From Pseudomonadota bacterium (lineage in GTDB: Bacteria; Myxococcota_A; UBA796; SXON01), in contig JAUXTN010000098.1 in NCBI GenBank assembly GCA_030684355.1, positions 1 through 63,646 of the forward strand: a stretch of DNA of 63,646 bases, read 5' to 3'. Under the pieces are notes generated by a model. The model did not search any database and was not told where the DNA came from. It was given only the letters and a program-made list of their open reading frames with translations. Shown here piece after piece: positions 28,066-36,241 of the stretch; the first letter of the stretch is position 1; each line of letters opens with the position of its first letter. The position numbers and the translations under genes are program-made.

Positions 28066-29819
28066 GATGTATGCGCCTGCCCGGGCTCGGTCGACGGGTC
28101 CGCCAGCCCCGCAGGCCGACCAACGGCCTGGGCGCGCAGGTCCCGCACCGTGTACACCGCCAACGTCCCCACCGCGAGGCACAGCAACAGCACGTTCACG
28201 TCCTGATGGCGGCTGTCCGGCGTGGTGCCGTCGACGAGGAACAGGCCCTCGTGCAGCGCCAGCACGCTCAACATCCCGAGCTGCACGGGCAGCCGGCCCT
28301 CGCGGTGCCGCTCATCCGTTCCGAGCATCAACAGCACGCTCCACGCGGCGTAATAGTACCGTGACAACACCATGAGCGCGAACGCCGGGATCAGGCCGAG
28401 CAAGGCCGCGTCGAGGCGGCTCCGACGGGGCAGGATCAGCGCGGTCCACCCGACGAGCACCGCCTGGACGAGGTGGTACGCCCACGCCTGCCCGGCGTAG
28501 ATCGTGCGCCGGAGGTCGAGATCCGCGGTGTGCCCGGGGGTGCTCCAATCCTCGCCGAAGAGCACCTGCAGGCCCAGGTGGCGCCCGCCTGTCGAGACGC
28601 GCGCGGCGTGGAACGTGATCTTCTCGATCCAGTCGGTCCACGCGCCGGCGCCCCGGGCCGTCGTCATGCTGACGGCAGCGAGGATCAGCATCATCCCGGC
28701 GAGGGACACGAGGAACCGGACCGCCCACGGGTCGGGGCGGCGGGCCCGGACGAGGCCGACCACCGCGTGCACGGCGGGCCCGATGGCGAGGAGCCCGCCG
28801 AAGCCGCGCATGAGGCCGCCGATTGCCACCGGCACGGCCGCCAACGCGGGGCGGGCCTTCGCGACCAGGACCGACGAGAGGACCACCAAGGCGAGCCAAT
28901 CGTACGACCAGTACCCCCCGTACAGCCGGCCCCGGCTCCCAAAGAAGAGCAGGTTCCAGAGCGTGATCCACAACGTGGCGCGTAGGCCGAAGGCCCAAAC
29001 CGCGGCCACGACCACTCCGACATACATGGGGATCTGCAGCGCCGCGAGGCCGCCGATCGCGCGGCGGTCCAGCGTGATCGCCTGTAACAACGGGCGGTGC
29101 AGCACCACCCACACCGGCGAGGGGTTGTAGCCGAGATCGGTGAACAGGCTCGGCCAGGTCTCCTTGGCGAACATCGGGTAGAACACGTCGAGATCGTGCT
29201 GGAATTCCTCCCACCGGGCATCCGTGAACCGGGCGCGGAGCCCCTCGGCCCGGGCACGTTCCAGGGCGTCGGCGCGCGAGACGGACTGGTAGGTGTGCAT
29301 GTCACGCAGCTTCGACACCCCCGCGAAGTGGTGGGCGCCATCCTCGTCGGCGAGCAGCGCGGCCACGTACAGGTCGTCGTACCCCACCTCGTCGAAGTAC
29401 TTCGTGCCGAGGACGTAGTGGAATTGGTTCCACGTATGCACCTTCGGCAGGCGCTCGCCCGGGGGCACCTGTGTCATGGCAATCATGAGGGCGACGGCCG
29501 CGACCATCGCAACGGCCCGGCCCCCGAGCCGCCATGCCAGGAGCCCGAGCACGCCGAACACCCCTGCCCCGCCCGCAAACCAGGTTGACCAGGGGCCCGT
29601 GTACCGCACCGTCGCGAGCGCGATCAGCGTGCCGAGGGCGACGCTCGTGGCAGCCCCGCTAGCGGGGCGGAGTGCCCGCCCGACCGCGACGAGCGCAGCC
29701 AGGATGCACAGGATGAGCACCCGCACGTGATCGTCGAGCTCCCCGACCAGGGGCACGATCGCCGCCGCGAGCGCCAGGGTCAGCGCGAGTCCGAGGAGGG
29801 TGCGGGCAGCGGCAGGCAT
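28062..29819 (-). CDS. Polytopic membrane protein, possibly a GT-C glycosyltransferase
   Basis: 585 residues with about 11 to 12 predicted transmembrane helices and one large extracytoplasmic region (about residues 120-240). That region includes KVHTWNQFHYVLGTKYFDEV and VGYDDLYVAALLADEDG. Helical topology with a long first loop rich in acidic and Tyr/His residues resembles lipid-linked-sugar-dependent GT-C enzymes, but I do not recognise the family. It is divergent from nosZ by 164 nt and co-transcribed with the hydroxylase-type gene. Confidence 0.65.
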   Translation of the reverse strand: MPAAARTLLGLALTLALAAAIVPLVGELDDHVRVLILCILAALVAVGRALRPASGAATSVALGTLIALATVRYTGPWSTWFAGGAGVFGVLGLLAWRLGGRAVAMVAAVALMIAMTQVPPGERLPKVHTWNQFHYVLGTKYFDEVGYDDLYVAALLADEDGAHHFAGVSKLRDMHTYQSVSRADALERARAEGLRARFTDARWEEFQHDLDVFYPMFAKETWPSLFTDLGYNPSPVWVVLHRPLLQAITLDRRAIGGLAALQIPMYVGVVVAAVWAFGLRATLWITLWNLLFFGSRGRLYGGYWSYDWLALVVLSSVLVAKARPALAAVPVAIGGLMRGFGGLLAIGPAVHAVVGLVRARRPDPWAVRFLVSLAGMMLILAAVSMTTARGAGAWTDWIEKITFHAARVSTGGRHLGLQVLFGEDWSTPGHTADLDLRRTIYAGQAWAYHLVQAVLVGWTALILPRRSRLDAALLGLIPAFALMVLSRYYYAAWSVLLMLGTDERHREGRLPVQLGMLSVLALHEGLFLVDGTTPDSRHQDVNVLLLCLAVGTLAVYTVRDLRAQAVGRPAGLADPSTEPGQAHTS

Positions 29820-29983
29820 CCGGGCGTCCTAGCCCGCAGGAGGCCGAGGTGTCACCCCGCGGCGAGGGCCCCCGCACCACGACGCCGCCGCCGGACACGC
29901 GCGCCGCACGCCTCGAGGACAACCAAGTCCCTTCCGGCTTCCCCCTCGGGCATTCGCGCCTACCCTCCTGCTGGAGACCGCGA

Positions 29984-31924
29984 ATGAACGGAGCTGGCCT
30001 GATCCTGCGCCTCCTCACGGCCTGCGAGGTCGAGGAAGAAGAGCACGAGGCGCTCGGGGGCGACCTCGAGAGCATCATGGAGAGCCGCGGGCTCTCCGAA
30101 GCGGACATCCTCGCCGCGGCCAAGACCTACACGCCGAGCGGGAAGCTCGACGAGTACGTGCTCCTGGCGTCGGGGGGCCACAGCGGCCTCGTGCTCGCGA
30201 TCGGCGTGCCCAGCATGCGCATCCTCAAGTACGTCGCCGTCTTCTCCCCGGAGCCGTTCCAGGGCTACGGGATGGGCGGGCTCGGCGACGCCGTGCTGTA
30301 CGGCGAGGGGAAGCAGCGCGGGCGGACGCTGACGTGGGGCGACATCCACCACCCCAACCTCTCGGAGACGAACGGCGACTACGACGGCGAGTTCATGTTC
30401 GTGAACGACAAGGCGAACTCCCGCATCGCGGTCATCGACCTCACGGACTTCATGACGAAGCAGATCGTCACGAACCCGCTGCTCGCGAGCTCCCACGGCG
30501 GCGCGATCGTCACCCCGAACACCGAGTACGTGCTCGAGGTCAGCCAATACGCCACGCCGCTGGGTGGCGGATTTGCCCCGCTCGCCGACTTCCAGAAGAG
30601 CTACCGCGGGGCCGCGACGTTCTGGAAGTTCGATCGGGAGAAGGGCCGCATCGACCCCGCGCGTTCCTTCGCCGTCGAGCTGCCGCCCTACGCCCAGGAC
30701 ATCTCCGACGCCGGCAAGTTCGCGAGCGACGGCTACGTGTTCCTGAACTCGTGGGACACCGAGATGGCGGCCGGGACGCTCGGGGAGGGCAAGCCCTTCC
30801 TCGAGAGCGGCGCCTCCCAGAACGACATGGACTACCTCCACGTGGTCGACCTGCGGAAGGCGGAGTCGCTCGTCGCGGCGGGCAGGGCCGTCGAGATCAA
30901 CGGCATGCGTGTCCTCCCGCTCGACGTGGCGGCGAAGGAGCACGTGCTCGTCTTCGTCCCCGAGCCGAAGAGCCCCCACGGCTGCGACGTCACGCCGGAT
31001 GGGACGGGCATCGTCGTGGCCGGGAAGCTCGACACACACGCGTCGGTCTACGAGTTCTCGAAGATCAAGGACCTCATCGAGCGGGGGGAATTCACGGGGA
31101 CCGACCCCTTCGGGGTGTCCGTGCTGGACTTCCAGAAGTCGCTCCGGGGGCAGGTGGAGATCGGGCTCGGCCCGCTGCACACGACCTTCGACGACACCGG
31201 GCACGCGTACACGTCCGTGTTCCTCGACAGCACGGTCGTGCGCTGGAACTACACCCAACTCGACGAGCCCCCGGTCTCGATGCCCGTGCAGTACAACATC
31301 GGACACCTCACCGCCGCGGAGGGGGACACCGCGCACCCCAAGGGCAAGTGGGTCGTGGCGATGAACAAGATGTCGCAGGACCGCTACGTCGGCACGGGCC
31401 CGCTCCAGCCCCAGAACTTCCAGCTCATCGACATCAGCGGCCCGACGATGCAGCTCATCGCGGACCTGCCGATCGGCCTCGGCGAGCCGCACTACGCCCA
31501 ACTGATCAAGGCCGACAAGCTCAAGACGCTCCAGACGTACACGCCCGCCGGCGTCAACCCGTACACGGACGCGCGGGGGACGGGCGCCGTCGCCCCGGGG
31601 GAGGAGCGGGTCGAGCGGTCCGGCAAGAAGGTCGACGTGTACATGACGGTGATCCGGAGCCACTTCACCCCGGACACGATCGAGGTGAACGAGGGCGACG
31701 AGGTGACACTGCACATCACCAGCATCGAGCAGGCGCGCGACCAGACGCACGGCTTCGCCATCGACATGTACAACGTCTCGGTCTCCCTCGAGCCCGGCCG
31801 CTACGAGGAGGTCACGTTCCTCGCGGACACCCCCGGGGTCTTTCCGTTCTACTGCACCGAGTTCTGCTCGGCGCTCCACCTCGAGATGGCCGGCTACCTG
31901 CTGGTCCGGCCGAAGGGAGGCTGA
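29984..31924 (+). CDS. nosZ: Clade II nitrous oxide reductase, predicted lipoprotein
   Basis: 646 residues. The ATG at 29984, after a GGAG site, gives a very short lipoprotein signal ending LLTAC; an upstream ATG at 29849 is unlikely. No twin-arginine signal is present, which with the operon order marks the Sec-type clade II. The propeller carries seven histidines for the CuZ cluster: 122, 123 (DIHHPN), 171 (SHGGA), 332 (SPHGCD), 399 (GPLHTTF), 441 (GHLTA) and 503 (EPHYAQ). The cupredoxin CuA domain has His560, Cys624, Cys628, His632 and Met635 (CTEFCSALHLEM). It reduces N2O to N2 with electrons from cytochrome c. I see no FNR-like box in the 164-nt upstream gap. Confidence 0.97.
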   Translation: MNGAGLILRLLTACEVEEEEHEALGGDLESIMESRGLSEADILAAAKTYTPSGKLDEYVLLASGGHSGLVLAIGVPSMRILKYVAVFSPEPFQGYGMGGLGDAVLYGEGKQRGRTLTWGDIHHPNLSETNGDYDGEFMFVNDKANSRIAVIDLTDFMTKQIVTNPLLASSHGGAIVTPNTEYVLEVSQYATPLGGGFAPLADFQKSYRGAATFWKFDREKGRIDPARSFAVELPPYAQDISDAGKFASDGYVFLNSWDTEMAAGTLGEGKPFLESGASQNDMDYLHVVDLRKAESLVAAGRAVEINGMRVLPLDVAAKEHVLVFVPEPKSPHGCDVTPDGTGIVVAGKLDTHASVYEFSKIKDLIERGEFTGTDPFGVSVLDFQKSLRGQVEIGLGPLHTTFDDTGHAYTSVFLDSTVVRWNYTQLDEPPVSMPVQYNIGHLTAAEGDTAHPKGKWVVAMNKMSQDRYVGTGPLQPQNFQLIDISGPTMQLIADLPIGLGEPHYAQLIKADKLKTLQTYTPAGVNPYTDARGTGAVAPGEERVERSGKKVDVYMTVIRSHFTPDTIEVNEGDEVTLHITSIEQARDQTHGFAIDMYNVSVSLEPGRYEEVTFLADTPGVFPFYCTEFCSALHLEMAGYLLVRPKGG

Positions 31925-31925
31925 C

Positions 31926-32402
31926 GTGCGCGCTGTCCTGTTCGCCGTCGCGCTGGTCGCGATCGCGTGCTCCCGGCAGGAGGAGAAGGAGGAGGAGGAG
32001 GAGAAGGAGAAGGAGGAGGAGGAGGCCGCCACGCCGGGCACGCCCGCGACGCCCGCCGAGGTGGGCCGCGAGGGTCCGCCCGGCCTCGTTGTCCCGACGC
32101 TCACGGCCATCCCGACGGACCCCGCGAGCATCGAGGCCGGGAAGAAGGTCTACGAGGCGCGCGGCTGCGGCGCCTGCCACCAGTTCGGGGCGAAGCTCGT
32201 CGGGCCCGACCTGACCGGGCTCATGACGCGCCGGCCGCTCCCGTGGATCGAGCGCATGATCCTGCATCCGTCCGAGATGGTGCGGCAGGACCCGGTCGCG
32301 AAGGACCTGTTCAAGACCCACATGACCGAGATGACGAACCAGGGGGTCACGGAGGAGGAGCTGCCGAAGCTGCTCGCGTACATCCAGTCGCAGGGCGGCT
32401 GA
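31926..32402 (+). CDS. Cytochrome c lipoprotein of the nos operon
   Basis: 158 residues from GTG 31926, preceded by GGGAGG and starting 1 nt after the nosZ stop. The signal ends in a lipobox (VAIAC), then comes a low-complexity Glu/Lys tether of about 20 residues and a Pro/Ala/Thr spacer. A class I haem c domain follows with CGACH at residues 81-85 and a distal Met, probably in MTEMTNQG. It is the likely electron donor to the CuA site of NosZ, tethered to the same membrane face. Clade II clusters often encode one or two such cytochromes. Confidence 0.92.
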   Translation: MRAVLFAVALVAIACSRQEEKEEEEEKEKEEEEAATPGTPATPAEVGREGPPGLVVPTLTAIPTDPASIEAGKKVYEARGCGACHQFGAKLVGPDLTGLMTRRPLPWIERMILHPSEMVRQDPVAKDLFKTHMTEMTNQGVTEEELPKLLAYIQSQGG

Positions 32403-33041
32403 ATGGTCACGGGCCCCTCCACGGCGCTCCGCCAGCCGAAGACGACCCACCGATCCCGCGCGATCGCCTTCGCCGCGCTGGCCGCGGCGAGCATGGGCGC
32501 CTCGTGGTTCCTGCCGTGGTGGCGCTTCCACCTCCTCGCGCCGCAGTACCCGGAGGGCCTGGAGCTCGTCGTCTACCTCCACGGTCTCGGCGGGGACGTC
32601 CAGGAGGTCGACATCATCAACCACTACATCGGGATGGCGCACCTCGCCGACGCGGCGCCGCTCGAGCGCGCGTGGAGCGCCTGGCTCGTCGCGGCGTTCG
32701 CGTTGGCGACGATCGCGACCGCGGTCGTACGCCTCCGCTGGCTCCCCGCGGTGATCGCGGCGATGCTGCCGGTCGGCTTCCTGGTCGACACCTGGTACTG
32801 GCTGCACCGGTATGGGAACACGCTCGATCCCCGTGCCCCGGTGCACCTGGACCCCTTCACCCCGGTGCTGTTCGGCGAGGGCCACATCGGCCAGTTCAGC
32901 ACCCAGGCCGGACCGATGGCAGGCTTCGCGCTCGCGCTGGTGGCGGTCGTGTTCGGCGTCCTCGCCGCGATCCGGCCCCGCGCGCACGCCTCCCCCGCGG
33001 CCCCGCCCCGCGCGGCCCCGCCTCCGGGGCCCGCGCGATGA
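32403..33041 (+). CDS. nosB: Nos-cluster membrane protein (NosB-like)
   Basis: 212 residues starting immediately after the cytochrome stop, with ATG 32403. Four transmembrane helices are predicted, and the loop contains VDIINHYIGMAHLAD, a motif I associate with the membrane protein found only in clade II nos clusters. The C-terminal 25 residues are Ala/Pro-rich. NosB-type proteins are required in some clade II organisms but have no known biochemical role; electron transfer from quinol or maturation support is suspected. The family assignment comes from context and the motif, not from a database match. Confidence 0.68.
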   Translation: MVTGPSTALRQPKTTHRSRAIAFAALAAASMGASWFLPWWRFHLLAPQYPEGLELVVYLHGLGGDVQEVDIINHYIGMAHLADAAPLERAWSAWLVAAFALATIATAVVRLRWLPAVIAAMLPVGFLVDTWYWLHRYGNTLDPRAPVHLDPFTPVLFGEGHIGQFSTQAGPMAGFALALVAVVFGVLAAIRPRAHASPAAPPRAAPPPGPAR

Positions 33042-34309
33042 TGCTCGGCTGGGTCGCCTTCGCGATCGCCCAGGAGCACGCCGCGCCCGCGCCGCCGCCC
33101 GTGGAGGTCGCCGCCGTCTCCATCCCGGCGGGGCCTCCCCGGGTCGTCCGCGCGGTGCCCGGAGACGATCTCGCCGCCCTCGTCGCGTCCCTGCCCGCGG
33201 GCTCCCGGCTCGTGCTCGCCGCGGGGGAGCACCGGGGCCCGCTCGCGCTGGACCGCCCGATGACGCTCGAAGGCGAGCCCGGGGCGGCCGTGGTGGGCTC
33301 CGGCGTCGGCTCGGTCCTCCTCGTGGTCGCGGCGGACGTGACCGTGCGCCGGCTCGCGGTGCGACACGGAGGCGCGGACTCCATCCGGGGGGACGCGGGA
33401 GTCGTCGTGACCGGCGACCGCGCCGTGCTCGAGGAGCTCGTCATCGAGGACACCTACCTCGGCATCGATCTGCGCCGGGTCCAGGACGGCGCCATCCGGC
33501 GCTGCGTCGTGCGCGGCTGGCGCGAGCGGTCGATGGGCTTGCGCGGGGACGGCATCCGGCTGTGGGAGTCGCGCGGCACCCGGGTGGAGGACAACCTCCT
33601 CGAGCACGTGCGCGACATGGTGGCGTGGTTCTCGTCGGAGAACGTGTTCGCCCGCAACCGCGTCGAGCACTCCCGCTACGGGACGCACTTCATGTTCGCC
33701 GACGACAACGTGGTGGAGGACGGCGTCTACCTCGACGACACCGTGGGCATCTTCGTGATGTACAGCCACGGGGTCTCGATCGCCCGCAACCTCGTCCGGG
33801 GTGCGCGGGGCTCGGCGGGCTTCGGCATCGGCCTGAAGGAGGTCGGGGACGTCCGGATCGTCGGGAACCGCCTGCTCGAGGACACGGTCGGCCTCTACCT
33901 CGACTCCTCCCCCCAGGCGGGCGAGGTCATCGTCGAGGACAACCTCGTCGCCTACGACCAGATCGGCGTGCGCCTCCAGGGCGCGCTCCCGGGGGCCCAC
34001 TTTCGCGGCAACAACTTCCACGAGAACGCGGTGCAGGTGGAGGACGTGCGCCGTGGCATGGGGCCGGCGCCGAGCTTCGTGGGCAACCGCTGGAGCGACT
34101 ACGTCGGCTACGACCTCGACGGGGACGGCATCGGCGACTACCCACACACGATCCACCCGCGCACCGGCGGGCTCGTCGAGCGCCGCCCGGTCGCGGCGTT
34201 CTTCGACGGCACCCTCGCGGCCGGGATCCTCGAGCTCGTCGGGCGGGCGTTCCCGATGTTCCGCCCACCGCCGCTGGTGGTGGATCCCGAGCCGCGGGTC
34301 GACGGGTGA
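33038..34309 (+). CDS. nosD: NosD, periplasmic copper-maturation protein
   Basis: 423 residues from ATG 33038, overlapping the previous stop (ATGA). A short signal precedes a right-handed parallel beta-helix made of repeats with Asn/Val/Leu stacks, such as DGIRLWESRGTRVEDNLL and GTHFMFADDNVVEDGVYL. The family motif GNRWSDYVGYDLDGDGIGD is near the end. NosD works with the NosFY ABC transporter to deliver sulfur or copper-related factors for CuZ assembly. It overlaps nosF by 4 nt. Confidence 0.95.
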   Translation: MMLGWVAFAIAQEHAAPAPPPVEVAAVSIPAGPPRVVRAVPGDDLAALVASLPAGSRLVLAAGEHRGPLALDRPMTLEGEPGAAVVGSGVGSVLLVVAADVTVRRLAVRHGGADSIRGDAGVVVTGDRAVLEELVIEDTYLGIDLRRVQDGAIRRCVVRGWRERSMGLRGDGIRLWESRGTRVEDNLLEHVRDMVAWFSSENVFARNRVEHSRYGTHFMFADDNVVEDGVYLDDTVGIFVMYSHGVSIARNLVRGARGSAGFGIGLKEVGDVRIVGNRLLEDTVGLYLDSSPQAGEVIVEDNLVAYDQIGVRLQGALPGAHFRGNNFHENAVQVEDVRRGMGPAPSFVGNRWSDYVGYDLDGDGIGDYPHTIHPRTGGLVERRPVAAFFDGTLAAGILELVGRAFPMFRPPPLVVDPEPRVDG

Positions 34310-35022
34310 TCGTGCTCCACGGTGTGGAGAAGAGCTACGGCCCGCGCGCGGTGCTGCGTGGGGTCGATCTCCACGTCCACGCCGGCGAACGCGTCGCGCT
34401 CGTGGGCCCGAACGGATCAGGGAAGACGACGCTGCTGCGCGCGATCCTCGGGCTGGTGCGGGTCTCGGGCGGGGTCCGCGTCGCCGGCTTCGATCCCTGG
34501 GAGGACCACGCGGCCGCGCAGGAGCGCGTTGCCTGGGTGCCCCAGCGTGCGCCGGCCCTGCCCGCTCGCGTGGGCGATCTCGCGGCGGCCTGGTCCCGTA
34601 TGCGGGGGCGGCCCGTCGCGCGGTTGGTCGAGGTCGCCGGCGCGTTCGGCCTGGACGTCGCGGGGCTGCGCGGGGTCCGCTTCGACTGGCTCTCGGGCGG
34701 GATGCAGCAGAAGCTCCTCGCCGCCATGGCGCTCGCGACCGACTGCCCCCTGCTCTGCTTCGACGAGCCCACCGCCAACCTCGACCCCCACGCGCGAGAC
34801 GTGTTCATCCGGCGGCTCGACCAGAAGCGCGTGGACCCGGCCGGGGCGCCCGCGGTGCTGCTGTCCTCGCACCGGATGGACGAGGTCCGCCACCTCGTCG
34901 ACCGCATCGTGGTCCTCGACGACGGCCGGGTGCGCGCGGACGCGACCCTCGGCTCGGTCCTCGCCGACCCCGTCCTCGCCGAGGCGGCCGGCCTCACCCC
35001 GCACGTCCCGGAGGCCGGATGA
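34306..35022 (+). CDS. nosF: NosF, ABC transporter ATPase
   Basis: 238 residues from GTG 34306, overlapping the nosD stop (GTGA). Walker A GPNGSGKTT (about residue 34), signature LSGGMQQKLLA (about 128) and Walker B LLCFDEPTANLD (about 148) are all intact, with a switch histidine in LLSSHRMDE. It powers the NosY permease for CuZ maturation. The four-codon overlap structure with nosD and nosL implies coupled expression. Confidence 0.95.
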   Translation: MIVLHGVEKSYGPRAVLRGVDLHVHAGERVALVGPNGSGKTTLLRAILGLVRVSGGVRVAGFDPWEDHAAAQERVAWVPQRAPALPARVGDLAAAWSRMRGRPVARLVEVAGAFGLDVAGLRGVRFDWLSGGMQQKLLAAMALATDCPLLCFDEPTANLDPHARDVFIRRLDQKRVDPAGAPAVLLSSHRMDEVRHLVDRIVVLDDGRVRADATLGSVLADPVLAEAAGLTPHVPEAG

Positions 35023-35396
35023 CCCTCCTCGCCCTCGCCCTCGCCTGCGCGCGTCCGAGCCCGACGCGCCCCCCCGACATCGCCTTCGACCGCGACGCCT
35101 GCGCATGGTGCGCGATGCTCGTGAGCGACCCCCGCCACGCCGCCGCCATCGTCACGACCAGCGGCACCACCCTCCCCTTCGACGACCCCGGCTGCGCGCT
35201 CCACTACCTGGCCGAGCGCGAGCCCCCGGTGCTCCAGGTGTGGTTCCACGACGCGGACGGGTGGCGCACCCAGGACGACGTCGCGTTCGCGACGGGCGCG
35301 ATCACGCCGATGGGCAGCGGCCTCACGGCGGTGCCCCCGGGGACCCCGGGCGCGATCTCGGTCGACGAGGCGCGGCGGCGGGTAGGCGCGGAATGA
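35019..35396 (+). CDS. nosL: NosL, copper chaperone lipoprotein
   Basis: 125 residues from ATG 35019, overlapping the nosF stop (ATGA). Lipobox LALAC puts the acylated Cys at residue 10. The copper-binding motif is Cys28-x-x-Cys31-x-Met33 (DACAWCAM), followed by DDPGCALHYL typical of NosL. It delivers Cu(I) to apo-NosZ in the periplasm. It is placed between nosF and nosY, an order seen in clade II clusters where nosL moves among positions. Confidence 0.94.
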   Translation: MTLLALALACARPSPTRPPDIAFDRDACAWCAMLVSDPRHAAAIVTTSGTTLPFDDPGCALHYLAEREPPVLQVWFHDADGWRTQDDVAFATGAITPMGSGLTAVPPGTPGAISVDEARRRVGAE

Positions 35397-36214
35397 TCCC
35401 GGCCATCGCGCGGCTGGAGGCCACGGCGGTGCTGCGGGCACGCTGGTTCCTGGCGGCGCTCGCGCTGTCCGCCGGGATGGTGGGCTTCTTCGTGCTCGTG
35501 TCCGTGCGCGAGTCGTCGGTGCTCGGGTTCACGGGCTTCGGCCGCGTGATGGGCGGCGTCGTCCAGGCCTCGCTCCTCTTGTTGCCACTGCTCGCGACGT
35601 TCTCCACCGCCCAGGCGATCACCGCGTCGCAGCAGACGGGCGTGCTCGAGTGGTACCTCTCCTACCCCAACTCGCGCGGCCGGTGCTTCTGGTCGCTGTT
35701 CCTGCCGCGGCTGGCGGCCGTCGCGCTGCCGGTGGTCGGCGCCGTGCTCGCGCTCGCTTGCGGGGCGGCGGTCCTGGGCGAGCCCGTCGACCCCGCGCTC
35801 CTCGGCGTGTTCACGGCCGTGCTGCTCGGCCAGGGGACCTGCTTCGCGTCGCTGGGCATGCTCGCCAGCGCCGTGTCGAGGAGTCCCGAGCAGGCGCTGT
35901 TGCGCGGCCTCGTCGTCTGGGTCGCCTGCGCCGTGCTCGTCGACTTCGTGATCCTCGGCCTCCTGCTCCAGTGGGACGTCGAGCCGCGGGTCGTCTTCGC
36001 CCTCGCCGGCCTCAACCCGATGCAGGCGGGCCGGATCGGGGTGCTCGCGGCGGTGGAGCCGGAGATGACCGCGCTCGGCCCCGTCGGGGCCTGGGCCGTC
36101 CGTACGCTCGGCGCGCGGGTCGTGGTCGCCTACGGCCTCGGCTGGCCCTTCGCGGTGGGCGCCCTCGCGCTGGCCTGGGCGCGGGCCGCCTTCGAGCGCC
36201 GGGACGTGGTGTAG
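35393..36214 (+). CDS. nosY: NosY, ABC transporter permease
   Basis: 273 residues from ATG 35393, overlapping the nosL stop (ATGA). Six transmembrane helices are visible, with the family features GVLEWYLSYPNSRGRCFW and GLNPMQAGRIGVLA. It pairs with NosF as the membrane part of the exporter feeding NosD. It is the last gene of the seven-gene operon; the next gene is on the opposite strand, 27 nt away. No canonical terminator is seen between them. Confidence 0.94.
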   Translation: MIPAIARLEATAVLRARWFLAALALSAGMVGFFVLVSVRESSVLGFTGFGRVMGGVVQASLLLLPLLATFSTAQAITASQQTGVLEWYLSYPNSRGRCFWSLFLPRLAAVALPVVGAVLALACGAAVLGEPVDPALLGVFTAVLLGQGTCFASLGMLASAVSRSPEQALLRGLVVWVACAVLVDFVILGLLLQWDVEPRVVFALAGLNPMQAGRIGVLAAVEPEMTALGPVGAWAVRTLGARVVVAYGLGWPFAVGALALAWARAAFERRDVV

Positions 36215-36241
36215 GTAGCCGGCGACCTCGATGAAGGATGC

